The notes: generated by a model from the letters alone, not told the origin. Counted from the stretch's first letter, positions 5,609-13,638 are shown. The stretch is 64,000 bases of DNA from Salinarimonas sp052380005 (GCA_052380005.1 JBQTCJ010000006.1); one strand, 5' to 3'. Program-made: numbers and translations.

Positions 5609-7426
5609 TCACGCTCCCCCTATGAGGTCGGGCAGATCGGAAAGGTCGTCATCCGTGACGGGATCGGCGCCGGGCGTGACGTGATCGCCGGGGGCTGTGA
5701 CATTTGAAGCGCGATCCGTGACGTTTGACGCGGGATCTGTGACACCGGGCGGCCGGCCTGTGACTTGCGCGAGACCCCGTGTGGTCAGCCAGAACCAGTC
5801 CTTCTTCGTGAACATGAAGCCGTTGGCGATGAGCTTGTCGCCGAGCCGCTCGCGCGCCTTGCGCATGTTCTGCTCGCGGTTCTTCGGGTCTGTTTCCTGC
5901 CCCTGATACATGTCGTCGTAGGCCTGGATGACATGCTTGCGATGCACGACGAGCATGTGCGGCGGAAGCCGGATTCCGGAGCCGGGAGGCGGGGGCTCGC
6001 CGTGTTCGTCGAGCGCCATCTTGATGGCCTTGAGGTAGTTCCGGGGCTTGTCGGCCATCCGCGGCGCGCCGACCGCCGCCTGCGACGGCTCCATCGGAAG
6101 GTCGCCCATATCCGGCGGCTCGACGGTGCAGGACGTGATCTCCTTGCCGTTCTCGCGATGGCCGAGCACATGGCCGCGCAGGACGAAGGGCACCGACCAC
6201 CCGTCTTCGCCCTCCTTCAGCTTCTCGACGCGCAGGTCGCGGATCTCGCGCTTGTTGGCGTCGCGGTGCTGCGGATCCGCCTTCTTCGTCTTCGGGTCGA
6301 GGCGGCGCTCGCAGATCAGGACGGAGTCGACGTCGCCCTTCCACGACGTGTGGCCGCGCACCTTGCTGCCGTCGGCGTTCGTGTGGATCACCAGGATGAC
6401 GGTGACGCCCGTCTCCTCGCGGATGCGCTGGCACCGCGCGATGATCGCGCCCACGTCCTTGCCGCTGTTCTCGTCGGCGCCGGTGCTCGCCTTCGAGACG
6501 GTGTCGACGATAAAGGCCTTCACCGGCTCGCCGAACACCTCCGCGGCCAGCTTAAGGTCGGCGATCACCTTCTCGGTGTCGGCGTCGTCGCGGAAGAGGT
6601 TGATGCGGCGCGGGATCACGGCGAGCGGCAGGTCGTGGTCTTCCGGGATGCCGAGCTCGCGCCGATACGCGGTGATGCGGCGCGTCCGCAGCGCGTTCGC
6701 GCCTTCGCCGGCCTGGTAGACGACAGGCCCGCGCTTCGTGTCGAAGCGGCCGAGGAACTTCGCCCCGCGGATGATCGCGAAGGCGATGTCGAGGATGAGG
6801 AAGGTCTTTCCGGTGCCCGACGCGCCGCCGAGTAGGCACACCTCGCCCTCAGTGATCATGTCGTCTACGAGGTAGGCGTGCGGCTTCACCGCCCGCTCGA
6901 TGTCGCGACCGAAGACGATGCCGAGCTGAGAGCGCTTCTTCGCCTCGGTCTCCGGGCGCCACGGCTCAACCGCGTCCGCGAGGTCGTAGATCTCATTCCC
7001 CGGGTCGCGCGCCTCATGCGTCCAGTCCAGGGCGGCGCCCGTGCCCGGCAGCTCGAGCAGCCGCACCGCGGCCGCGCCGGCCTCGCGCAGGGCCGCGCAG
7101 ATCGAAGGCGCCTTCTTCGGGTACTCGCCCGCGACCACGACCACGTCGAGATCGATGAAAGACGACGCGAGGTCCCGCGCCGTCTCGCCAGCCCACGCCG
7201 AAAACCCGCCTTCCGTCGTCACCGCGAGGGCGCCGATCGCCGTGAGCGCGCGCTGGTCGGACTCGGTGGCGGTGAGGAAGATGCGGACGTTCTCGCGGCG
7301 CGCCTGGTCGAGCGCGTCCGCGCCGACGAAGACGGCCGCCTCGCCGTCGTCGCCATCCCACGGGGCGGGCTCGGGCGCGCCGGCCGCGTCCTTCAGGGCC
7401 ACGAGGCTATCCGAGAGGTCGGTCAT
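5609..7426 (-). CDS. Phage replication helicase: degenerate TOPRIM plus RepA-type AAA domain
   Basis: A 605-residue protein. Residues about 45-160 look like a decayed TOPRIM (primase) domain: the order of strands and the terminal LPG are present, but the acidic DxD pair is replaced by AGEYPKK. Next is a RepA/AAA_25-type ATPase with Walker A GGASGTGKT (about 199-207), Walker B AFIVDT (about 302) and IHTNADGSKVRGH. The C-terminal 200 residues contain a predicted DNA-binding region and end in six repeats of a 7-residue VT-starting unit, encoded by 21-bp DNA repeats. It probably unwinds phage DNA for replication, recruiting a host primase. Start chosen at MTDLSDS; it overlaps the upstream gene. 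Confidence 0.75.
   Translation of the reverse strand: MTDLSDSLVALKDAAGAPEPAPWDGDDGEAAVFVGADALDQARRENVRIFLTATESDQRALTAIGALAVTTEGGFSAWAGETARDLASSFIDLDVVVVAGEYPKKAPSICAALREAGAAAVRLLELPGTGAALDWTHEARDPGNEIYDLADAVEPWRPETEAKKRSQLGIVFGRDIERAVKPHAYLVDDMITEGEVCLLGGASGTGKTFLILDIAFAIIRGAKFLGRFDTKRGPVVYQAGEGANALRTRRITAYRRELGIPEDHDLPLAVIPRRINLFRDDADTEKVIADLKLAAEVFGEPVKAFIVDTVSKASTGADENSGKDVGAIIARCQRIREETGVTVILVIHTNADGSKVRGHTSWKGDVDSVLICERRLDPKTKKADPQHRDANKREIRDLRVEKLKEGEDGWSVPFVLRGHVLGHRENGKEITSCTVEPPDMGDLPMEPSQAAVGAPRMADKPRNYLKAIKMALDEHGEPPPPGSGIRLPPHMLVVHRKHVIQAYDDMYQGQETDPKNREQNMRKARERLGDKLIANGFMFTKKDWFWLTTRGLAQVTGRPPGVTDPASNVTDRASNVTAPGDHVTPGADPVTDDDLSDLPDLIGGA
5655..5765. repeat. Six 21-bp phased repeats beginning GTGAC, iteron-like
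   Basis: GTGAC recurs at 5655, 5676, 5697, 5718, 5739 and 5760, exactly 21 bp apart, or two helical turns. The bases between are partly conserved (TTTGA is shared by two units). The array lies inside the 3' end of the replication helicase gene and encodes the heptad repeats of its C-terminus. Lambda places its origin iterons inside gene O, so this could be the phage origin; it could also be only a protein repeat. Confidence 0.6.
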
Positions 7427-7703
7427 CCTGCCCCTTCCCGCGCGCGGCGATCTCCGTCGCCAGCGCGTCCATGTCCTGAATCGTCCCCACCACCGTCGCG
7501 ACCGTCGCGGCGAGCTTCTTCGCTTCGAACCGGGTCCGGGCGTGGTCGGCCGAGAGAACCGCCATCTGCAGGTCGGCAAGATGCCGGTGAGCCTCGGCGC
7601 ACCACGCCATCAGCTCCTCGCGCGTGCCGGCGTAGTCGTGCCATCCCGGCTCCCGGGCGACGGGCTCGGCGATCTCCTTGGCGATGGCGGCGAGATCGGT
7701 CAT
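7407..7703 (-). CDS. Hypothetical phage protein
   Basis: A 98-residue helical protein of unknown function. It overlaps the helicase start by 20 bases and the upstream gene by four. The C-terminal half is Ala-rich and could form one long helix (FEAKKLAATVATVVGTIQDMDALATEIAARG). Its coupling with the helicase suggests a role in replication, but that is inference only. Confidence 0.5.
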   Translation of the reverse strand: MTDLAAIAKEIAEPVAREPGWHDYAGTREELMAWCAEAHRHLADLQMAVLSADHARTRFEAKKLAATVATVVGTIQDMDALATEIAARGKGQDDRPLG

Positions 7704-8029
7704 CGGCGGTTCCGCTCCTTCGCCAACGTCTCGCCGAGCTTGCGCTGAAGCTCGTTCCGATAGGCCTCAAGCGCGATCGCGATGTCCTGCTGGTCCTGCA
7801 TCCGCTCGGCGAATTCCGGCATCATCGGGCCGGTCGGTGTCTCGCCCGGCGCGAGCCGCTGGTTCATCCGGCGCATATCCCAGTCGTGCCGCTCAATGCG
7901 GTCAGCCTCGAGACGGGCAGCGTCGACGAGCTTCGTGACGCGGGCGATCGTCCCTTGGAGCTTGGCGACCCGCGGCGACACAGCGTCTCGCGCGGCCGGC
8001 GCCTCGGTCCTTGCGGCGTGGGTGCTCAT
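7700..8029 (-). CDS. Hypothetical coiled-coil phage protein
   Basis: A 109-residue protein, mostly helical and probably coiled coil (VAKLQGTIARVTKLVDAARL and IALEAYRNELQRKLGETL). It shares four-base overlaps with both neighbours. No family is recognised. Confidence 0.5.
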   Translation of the reverse strand: MSTHAARTEAPAARDAVSPRVAKLQGTIARVTKLVDAARLEADRIERHDWDMRRMNQRLAPGETPTGPMMPEFAERMQDQQDIAIALEAYRNELQRKLGETLAKERNRR

Positions 8030-8832
8030 GCGGCCCTCCGCTTCCCGGGCTTCGCGACGGCGAGCCCGAAGTGGTCCGCGATGATCAGGTTGACCCGCCG
8101 GCGGAGATCGTCCCGGAGCGGGTAGAGGTGCGCATTCCCGTTCTTGAACCAGCGGGCGCGCCAGTACGGCGTCTCCGCTTCGGACCGGCCGTTGCGCTCG
8201 GCGCGCGCGGCCTCGATGGCGGTGATGATCGACGTCGGGCCGCGGCGCTCGTAGGGCTTCCCGTCGAGCACGTGCATCGCCCGATCGACGTCCGCGAGGT
8301 CGTCGTCCTTGCGGAACGATCCGATGTAGACCCCGCCGCGCCCGTCGCCGTAGGTGCTGAAGGCGTAATCGACCACGATGCGCGGGCCGATCTTGAATCC
8401 GTCGTTGCTGGCGTACTCGCGGGAGAGCCTGCGGAAGGCCGTGACGAGCCCGCGATTGAAGATCGGCCCCGCTTCGCCGAGGAGCCGGAAGCACGTCGCC
8501 GAGACGTTCTCGACCGTGAACGGCGGCGGGTCGTCTTCGATCTGCTTCTCGAAGGCGGTGCGCTCCTTGGCGTCCATGAGGTCCAGGAGCCCGGTCGTCT
8601 TCAGCGCGCCCTTCCACGCGTCCCTGTCGACGTCCTTCACCACGTCACGGCCGGTGCGCTCGAATTCGCGGCGGCGGATGTAGGTGTGCCCCGAAGCCGC
8701 GCGGGCGTGCGCTTCCTGGGCATCGCGCAGCCGGCGGGCCGCATCGTCGTAGAGCTCGACGGCCCGGTCGCGGTGACCGACCAGCTCCTCGATGGTCGCA
8801 CGCGGGATGAGGGATGTGCTGTAGGTGCTCAT
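8026..8832 (-). CDS. DUF4942 family phage protein
   Basis: A 268-residue protein that matches my knowledge of DUF4942, a family often found next to or fused with phage DNA methyltransferases. Typical elements are the central FRLLGEAGPIFNRGLVTAF, the DGFKIGPRIVVDYAF segment and the C-terminal NAHLYPLRDDLRRRVNLII. The direct upstream neighbour is a methyltransferase whose gene overlaps it by four bases, so the two may work together in DNA modification. The molecular function of DUF4942 is not established. Confidence 0.72.
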   Translation of the reverse strand: MSTYSTSLIPRATIEELVGHRDRAVELYDDAARRLRDAQEAHARAASGHTYIRRREFERTGRDVVKDVDRDAWKGALKTTGLLDLMDAKERTAFEKQIEDDPPPFTVENVSATCFRLLGEAGPIFNRGLVTAFRRLSREYASNDGFKIGPRIVVDYAFSTYGDGRGGVYIGSFRKDDDLADVDRAMHVLDGKPYERRGPTSIITAIEAARAERNGRSEAETPYWRARWFKNGNAHLYPLRDDLRRRVNLIIADHFGLAVAKPGKRRAA

Positions 8833-9488
8833 GCGGCGGCTCCCGCGAAGCGCGCGACGTCATCGGCGCGAGTGAGCGCGCGGCGGCGACCGGGCGGCAC
8901 CCACCGCATCTCGGTCCGCCCCGCGGCGAGCGCGCACGCGCTCCAGATGATCCAGGCGTAGGCGGTGGCGGTCGTGGCGTTCGGGTCCCACCGCCCCTTG
9001 ACCATCGGGACCCGCTCGACGAACGGGGCGACGATGGCCGGCGGGTTCCGCGAAAAGATGCGCTCGTACCGCGCAACGCCTTCGATCCAGGTCGAGCGCA
9101 CGAGAAGGGCAGCGCCGACGACGGCCTCGGCTATGGCGCGCTCGGCGAAGTCCACCGCGAGGTTGAACGGCGGGTTCGTGATGATCCAGTCAGGGCGGAA
9201 CGGGCATTCCGCGCGGTCGGCGCCTTCGCCAACGAACGAGCCGACACAGGCGCCGATGCCGTAGTCGTGGACGTCGGAACGATGCACACGCCCGAAGGTC
9301 TCGGCCAGCACGGCGGACATATGCCCGGCTCCGCACGCCGGCTCCCACACCGCCCCTCGGCAGTTCTCGACGCCGAGAACATCGTGAACCAGCGCGCGGG
9401 TCGCCCAGGGTGGGGTCGGAAAGAAATCCAAGCTGTCGCGCGCCTCGACGCGCTGCGCCATCACGGCGTGAGAGGTGTTCTGGCTCAC
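8829..9488 (-). CDS. Phage DNA methyltransferase, adenine type with NPPF motif
   Basis: A 219-residue SAM-dependent methyltransferase. The order is DFFPTPPWATRAL at the N-terminus, a motif I-like WEPACGAGHM (near residue 49), an acidic residue after the next strand (RSDVHDYG) and the catalytic ITNPPFNLA (near 103), the form used by N6-adenine methyltransferases. I chose the GTG start at 9488 because it overlaps the upstream stop (GTGA) and has a GGAGG sequence eight bases before it. With the DUF4942 protein it may form a DNA-modification unit that protects phage DNA. Confidence 0.75.
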   Translation of the reverse strand: MSQNTSHAVMAQRVEARDSLDFFPTPPWATRALVHDVLGVENCRGAVWEPACGAGHMSAVLAETFGRVHRSDVHDYGIGACVGSFVGEGADRAECPFRPDWIITNPPFNLAVDFAERAIAEAVVGAALLVRSTWIEGVARYERIFSRNPPAIVAPFVERVPMVKGRWDPNATTATAYAWIIWSACALAAGRTEMRWVPPGRRRALTRADDVARFAGAAA

Positions 9489-10765
9489 GACCGCGCCTCC
9501 CCGTCGAGGCGGCGGACCTTCCAGTGCCTCTGGAGCGGCATGAACAGCTCGACACCGACGCTCTTGAGCCGCGGGCGCATCGCGTCCAGGGCGAGCCGAA
9601 GCCGGTCGGCATCGAACGGACCGGCCTCGCACAGCGTGGCCTCGTCGAGGAACTGGTCGGGCGCGAGGGCCGCAAGGCGGGCCAGCACCCGGCGCGTCGG
9701 CTTCGGCACGTTCGCGAGAGCCTGCCCGGTCGGGCCGATCACATGCCCGTTGTCGAGGATGGTGAGGAGCGGGCCGGCAGGCGCCGTGGTGACGCGCGGG
9801 GCCGGTGACGCCGGCGACGGGGCCTCGGGCTCGGGCACCACGGGCGCGCGCGGCGGCCGCGCGGCGGCGGCACGCTGGCGACGGATGCGCTCGAAGCCCG
9901 AGATGCGTGGCGGGGCGCCTTCCGGGCGCATGTCCGCGGTGAGCGAGCGCTTCGTGATCACGGCCCGGACGCCGCCGGGCGTCGAGCCGGCCTCTTTCGC
10001 GATGGCCTCCGTCCCGAGCGTCGTCGTGCGCCACAGGTGCTCAATTCGGTCCCCGCGCGTGACGGGGGCCGCGGGCGGCGCTTCCGGCTCGGCCGGCGGT
10101 GGCTCATTGGGGACGGCGATAGGGTGCAACGTGACCGGCGCCGAGCGGCGCGGCGGCCCAGGCTGGCGGTACGGCGCTCCCGCTTGCCGCATCTCCGCCG
10201 TGAGCCCGAGCTTGCTGATCGTGCCGCGCACGCCGCCCTCGCTCGCACCGGCCTCGCGCGCGATCCCCGACGTGTCGAGGGTGGTTGTCCGCCACAGGTG
10301 GGCGATGTGCTCGGCCTTGCTCTTCCACTTCGGCGGTACACGACCCGGCATCGGAGGCGGCGGCGGCAGCGTCTCGCGCGTGGCTTCGAACACGATCCGG
10401 TACGGCGTGACGTCTTCGTCCGCGTCCGCGGTGGGGTCCGTCTCGACCGGGGCAGGCTCCAGGAGCGAGGCGCCGGTGGTGGGCTGGGGGGCTTCGGCGG
10501 CCCGCTCCTCCCTTCCCTCCACGGTCGAGACGGATTCGGGCTCGGGCGCGGCACGCGCGCCGAGAGATGGCGGGATCGGCGGCTCGTCGGCGAGGCTGCC
10601 GATGTCCAGCCGCGGTGCGCCGATGACGACGCGCTCGGCGTTCTGCCGGCGAAGCGCCACGAGCGCTTGGGCAACCCGCGTCTGCGCTTCCGACACGGTG
10701 AGGAGCGCGTCCTCGACGATCTCAAGCAGCGCAGCGGGGTCGGTGGGGAGGCGGCGATCGGACAT
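9485..10765 (-). CDS. Tandem helix-turn-helix repeat protein
   Basis: A 426-residue protein of unknown function. Two clear internal repeats, residues 154-198 and 241-286, each read (I)xHLWRTTTL, then an HTH-like GIAREAGASEGGVR or AIAKEAGSTPGGVR, then LTAxMR. Pro-rich linkers separate them. The last 90 residues (from PLLTILDNGHVIG) look like a third winged-helix type domain. Such a layout suggests binding to repeated or spaced DNA sites, as a regulator or origin-binding protein. It overlaps the CtrA-like gene by one base (TGATG), so the two DNA-binding proteins are translationally coupled. Confidence 0.6.
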   Translation of the reverse strand: MSDRRLPTDPAALLEIVEDALLTVSEAQTRVAQALVALRRQNAERVVIGAPRLDIGSLADEPPIPPSLGARAAPEPESVSTVEGREERAAEAPQPTTGASLLEPAPVETDPTADADEDVTPYRIVFEATRETLPPPPPMPGRVPPKWKSKAEHIAHLWRTTTLDTSGIAREAGASEGGVRGTISKLGLTAEMRQAGAPYRQPGPPRRSAPVTLHPIAVPNEPPPAEPEAPPAAPVTRGDRIEHLWRTTTLGTEAIAKEAGSTPGGVRAVITKRSLTADMRPEGAPPRISGFERIRRQRAAAARPPRAPVVPEPEAPSPASPAPRVTTAPAGPLLTILDNGHVIGPTGQALANVPKPTRRVLARLAALAPDQFLDEATLCEAGPFDADRLRLALDAMRPRLKSVGVELFMPLQRHWKVRRLDGEARS

Positions 10766-11295
10766 CACGCGGCCTCCACTGCGATCTGGGCGAGGATCGA
10801 ATCCCGCGTCGCGCGATCGATGGCGTACCCGTAGCCCCACAACGTCTCGAACGAATGGCCGTGTCGCGCCAGTTTCTTCCGAAGCTTGCAGGCCACGACG
10901 TCGACGATCTTCATCTCGGCCTCCTCGTTGAGCGCGACGTGCGTGTGGAGCGTGCCCTTGGTGACGCGCATGAAGGCGATCAGCGCCGAGAGGAACCGCG
11001 ACTCCTGCGGCGTGAGCCCGAAGGTGGCCGCAAGGTGCGGAACCAGGTCATCGATCTGCCCCACTCCCGCTCGCCGAATGGCTGCGGTCGGGACGCGCTC
11101 GGACCGATTGCCCGTTACGGGCCAATCCGCGGCAGGAAGGGCGACGATCCGCCCGTCTTCGTACGCATCGCGCAGCAGGGTGTAGAGCTCGTCGGTGCCG
11201 CGCTTGAACGCGCGGGCCATCGCCTTCACCGGGACGCCCTCGTCAGCGAGCCGGACGATGACGAGGTCGAACAGGCTCCCTCGAACGGTGCTCAT
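10765..11295 (-). CDS. Phage regulator with CtrA-like winged-helix DNA-binding domain
   Basis: A 176-residue protein without a receiver domain. Residues 20-45 could form an HTH. Residues 90-160 match the OmpR/PhoB-type winged helix: FGLTPQESRFLSALI, then EMKIVDVVACKLRKKL and FETLWGYGYAID. The last two segments closely follow the DNA-reading part of the cell-cycle regulator CtrA (my memory: ELKIIDVFICKLRKKL and ETVWGRGY). It may bind CtrA-like sites without phosphorylation control, acting on phage or host promoters. The function is inferred from the domain only. Confidence 0.65.
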   Translation of the reverse strand: MSTVRGSLFDLVIVRLADEGVPVKAMARAFKRGTDELYTLLRDAYEDGRIVALPAADWPVTGNRSERVPTAAIRRAGVGQIDDLVPHLAATFGLTPQESRFLSALIAFMRVTKGTLHTHVALNEEAEMKIVDVVACKLRKKLARHGHSFETLWGYGYAIDRATRDSILAQIAVEAA

Positions 11296-11297
11296 GA

Positions 11298-11549
11298 TCA
11301 GGCCCTCGCGGGGACGCCGCGGGCCGCGCGAGCGACGCGCCAGGCAGCGTGGAGGTGGCGGGCGATCTCGTGCTCTTCCCAGTCGCGATCGGCGAGGAAG
11401 GCGGCGACGGCGGCGGTGCTCGTGATCCGGAAGTCCCGAATGTGCTCCAGGATGTCGCGCGCCATCCGCTCCGTCGTCGGGTCGCAGGGGATCGGGAGCA
11501 CGACGGGAGCCGCCGCGCGGGGCGGGAAGGGGATGATGAGGGCGGTCAT
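11298..11549 (-). CDS. Hypothetical phage protein
   Basis: An 83-residue protein of unknown function. After a Pro/Ala-rich N-terminus, residues 28-75 look helical, with ITSTAAVAAFLADRDWEEHEIARHLHAAW resembling a small HTH-like fold. The start was set at MTALII, close behind the preceding stop. Confidence 0.48.
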   Translation of the reverse strand: MTALIIPFPPRAAAPVVLPIPCDPTTERMARDILEHIRDFRITSTAAVAAFLADRDWEEHEIARHLHAAWRVARAARGVPARA

Positions 11550-11551
11550 CG

Positions 11552-11857
11552 TCACACCCCCGCGCCGGGCTCGACCGCGGAGCACGCCGCGGCGATGGCC
11601 ACGAGACGGCCACCACGATCACCGACCACCACGCCGTAGGGAGCGGACCGGATCACGTGCACCGCCATGCGCCAGCACGCGTCCGGGGAGGGGAACACGT
11701 CGTCGAGGTCCACCGGCTCGACCGACACCCGCCCGTCGGGCATCAGGAGCGTCGGGAACAGCGTGAGGCGATGGGGACCGGAGCCGGCCTCGACGCGCGG
11801 CGCGGCGGCCATGAGCGCGATCGTGGCGGCTGAGAGGAGGATGGTCGTGCCGTTCAT
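11552..11857 (-). CDS. Small exported or membrane-anchored hypothetical protein
   Basis: A 101-residue protein. The first 24 residues form a hydrophobic stretch (ILLSAATIALMAAAP) ending in VEA, which looks like a signal peptide although the usual N-terminal positive charge is missing. The remainder has no recognised domain. Its start overlaps the RuvC-like gene stop by four bases. An exported protein inside a replication operon is unusual. Confidence 0.45.
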   Translation of the reverse strand: MNGTTILLSAATIALMAAAPRVEAGSGPHRLTLFPTLLMPDGRVSVEPVDLDDVFPSPDACWRMAVHVIRSAPYGVVVGDRGGRLVAIAAACSAVEPGAGV

Positions 11858-12372
11858 GCCGGGGCTCCCGCGTTGAACAGGTCGCTCGTGAAGCGCCGGC
11901 GGAAGATCGCGGGCGCGTGGTGCTTCACCGCGCAGAACCAGAGGCCGCATGCGTCCGCCTCGTTGTCGTTGCGGACATCCCAGCCGCGGGCGCGGGCCGC
12001 GGCGACCATCTCGTGCTTCTCGGCGCGCCCGTGCCCGGCAAAGGCCTTCTTCACGGTCGCGAGGTTCGCCTGCTCGCACCGGACGTCCCGGCGGTAGCAG
12101 GCGACCTCCGTCGCGTTGGCGAGCCCCATGAGCTTCCGGGCCACGGTGGGGGTGGTGTTCCCGCGCGTGAGGAGCGGCGCCTCGAAGACGACGAGCGCCG
12201 GGCTCTCGACGGTGATCAGGTCGAGCAGCCAATCCTCGAAGAGCGCGAGGAAGCGCCCGATCTCGTCGCCCGTCTTCGGGAGCTGGAGCGTGCCGAAACG
12301 CGGGTCCGCGTCCGGGGCGCCGGAAGCCCAGCCGGTCGAGTGGGCAAGGTCGAGAGCGATTATCGGGCGCAT
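11854..12372 (-). CDS. RuvC-like Holliday junction endonuclease
   Basis: A 172-residue protein of the RNase H-like RuvC group, which cuts branched DNA using two metal ions. The first strand ends in Asp8 (IIALDLAHSTGW), the second acidic residue is Glu64 (LVVFEAPLL), and the C-terminal helix carries RNDNEADACGLW with Asp136 and Asp140. These give the usual acidic set. Phage members resolve recombination or replication branches before packaging. The length is normal for the family. It lies in the middle of the leftward operon and overlaps the next gene by four bases. Confidence 0.75.
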   Translation of the reverse strand: MRPIIALDLAHSTGWASGAPDADPRFGTLQLPKTGDEIGRFLALFEDWLLDLITVESPALVVFEAPLLTRGNTTPTVARKLMGLANATEVACYRRDVRCEQANLATVKKAFAGHGRAEKHEMVAAARARGWDVRNDNEADACGLWFCAVKHHAPAIFRRRFTSDLFNAGAPA

Positions 12373-12382
12373 CGTCCCGGCC

Positions 12383-12820
12383 TCAGTGCGCGAGCTGCTT
12401 CATGCCGCGCTCGAGGCGCGTCACGTTCTCGGCGACCGGATCGGGCTCGGGAGCCGGCGGCGCGGCGGCATCGAACTCGTCGAGCTCGTCGGCCCCCTCG
12501 TCGGCATCGTCGCCGTCCCCGTTCTCCGGGAACATCTCGGCCTGCGCGTCGAGACCGAGCGCGTCCCGGTAGTGGTCGAAGTGCGCCAGCCAGGCGGACC
12601 GCTTCACCGGGTCCATGTCGTGCAGCTTCACCGCCGCCTTGAAGGCCGCGGGGTGGATGTTGTGCTTCTTCTCGGCGTTCTGGATGATGGTGCCGACGCC
12701 GCCGCGGGCTTCGGCCGCCTCTCGCTTCGCCGAGTCGTAGAGCCGCCGGACGCTCTCGACCTGCTCCTTGCCGGGCAGCTTCGCGTCCTTGTTCGCGCTC
12801 TCGCCGAGCTTCTTCGCCAT
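12383..12820 (-). CDS. Hypothetical helical phage protein, faintly GapR-like
   Basis: A 145-residue protein with a strong AGGAGG Shine-Dalgarno sequence before the ATG. Residues 15-75 are two helices (QVESVRRLYDSAKREAAEA and IHPAAFKAAVKLHDMDPVKR), then FDHYRDALGL, then a very acidic Asp/Glu tail. The two-helix layout recalls GapR (DUF2312) nucleoid proteins of alphaproteobacteria, but key residues are not clearly the same. The acidic tail could mimic DNA. Function unknown. Confidence 0.5.
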   Translation of the reverse strand: MAKKLGESANKDAKLPGKEQVESVRRLYDSAKREAAEARGGVGTIIQNAEKKHNIHPAAFKAAVKLHDMDPVKRSAWLAHFDHYRDALGLDAQAEMFPENGDGDDADEGADELDEFDAAAPPAPEPDPVAENVTRLERGMKQLAH

Positions 12821-12837
12821 GGTCCTGTCCTCCTGGT

Positions 12838-13329
12838 TCAGCCGCGACGCGGCACGATGCGATCGGGATCGGTATCGGCCGCGACTTCCGCGACCTCCTG
12901 GGCCAGCGCCTCCGCGGCCTCGTGGATGCGCCGGCGCTCGACGTGGTCGACATGCCCATCCGCCACGGCCTCGCCGATCTCGCGCACGAGAGCGCCCGAT
13001 GCGGTGGCGACATCGCCGAGATGGCGGGCGAAGTGCTCGACGCTCGGCTCGGCGCGCTCCGACGGCACGAGATCGAACCCGAACAGCGCGGCGTACTGCT
13101 GGAGGATCGGCGGGACCGTGAGCCCGCTCTTCGCGTCGAGCACGATCGCGACGCCGAGCGGCGCGGTCAGCGTCTCCGACGCCGAGCCGTAGCGAGAGAG
13201 GAGACCCGTGTTCGCCGTGGTGAACTGCGAGACGTAGGTCACGCCGCCGGCGCATTCCGCGGCGCGGCGCGTCGCGGCCTTGAGGGCGAGGATGGCGGAC
13301 TCCGGGAAGACGGTGGGCCGGTCGTTCAT
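12838..13329 (-). CDS. CII-like phage regulatory protein (Phage_CP76-like)
   Basis: A 163-residue protein. Residues 8-60 read ILALKAATRRAAECAGGV, then a turn, then ANTGLLSRYGSASE and MPL-like APLGVAIVLD. This follows the CII/CP76 family, whose members are HTH regulators that help choose lysogeny. The C-terminal half is helical and acidic. The start at MNDRP was preferred; a longer start at 13353 is possible. The identification is from pattern only and is not certain. Confidence 0.5.
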   Translation of the reverse strand: MNDRPTVFPESAILALKAATRRAAECAGGVTYVSQFTTANTGLLSRYGSASETLTAPLGVAIVLDAKSGLTVPPILQQYAALFGFDLVPSERAEPSVEHFARHLGDVATASGALVREIGEAVADGHVDHVERRRIHEAAEALAQEVAEVAADTDPDRIVPRRG

Positions 13330-13395
13330 GAGTGGTTCCGGTGAGGGTTTCATTGCCGCATGGCGGGCGACGAGGGATCGTGGCGGGGTCGGAGA

Positions 13396-13638
13396 TCAGG
13401 CCGCGGGGGAGCCGGGCATATGCGAGGGGAGCGCGAGCAGCCGGGCGACGTGCGAGCCGTCGGAGCGGTCCAGGCACGCCGGGCGCTCGGGCCAGTGGTC
13501 GCCGACCTGGACGCGCGACGTGCTCTTCGCGTCGTGGATCACGGCGACCATGCCGGGGACGGGCACCTCGCACCCGTCCGGCATGCGCTCGAGCACGGTG
13601 CCGTCGTTGCGGAGGATCAGGTGGCGGCGGGTGGTCAT
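13396..13638 (-). CDS. Hypothetical phage protein
   Basis: An 80-residue protein, beta-rich at the N-terminus (HLILRNDGTVLERMPDGCEV). No family is recognised. It starts with MTTRR and is read in the same direction as all its neighbours. Confidence 0.45.
   Translation of the reverse strand: MTTRRHLILRNDGTVLERMPDGCEVPVPGMVAVIHDAKSTSRVQVGDHWPERPACLDRSDGSHVARLLALPSHMPGSPAA

Noticed and set aside
8814..10931. 705-codon plus-strand frame across the methyltransferase and tandem-HTH genes
   Set aside because: Serine/arginine low-complexity translation, opposite genes with clear domains and coupled starts.
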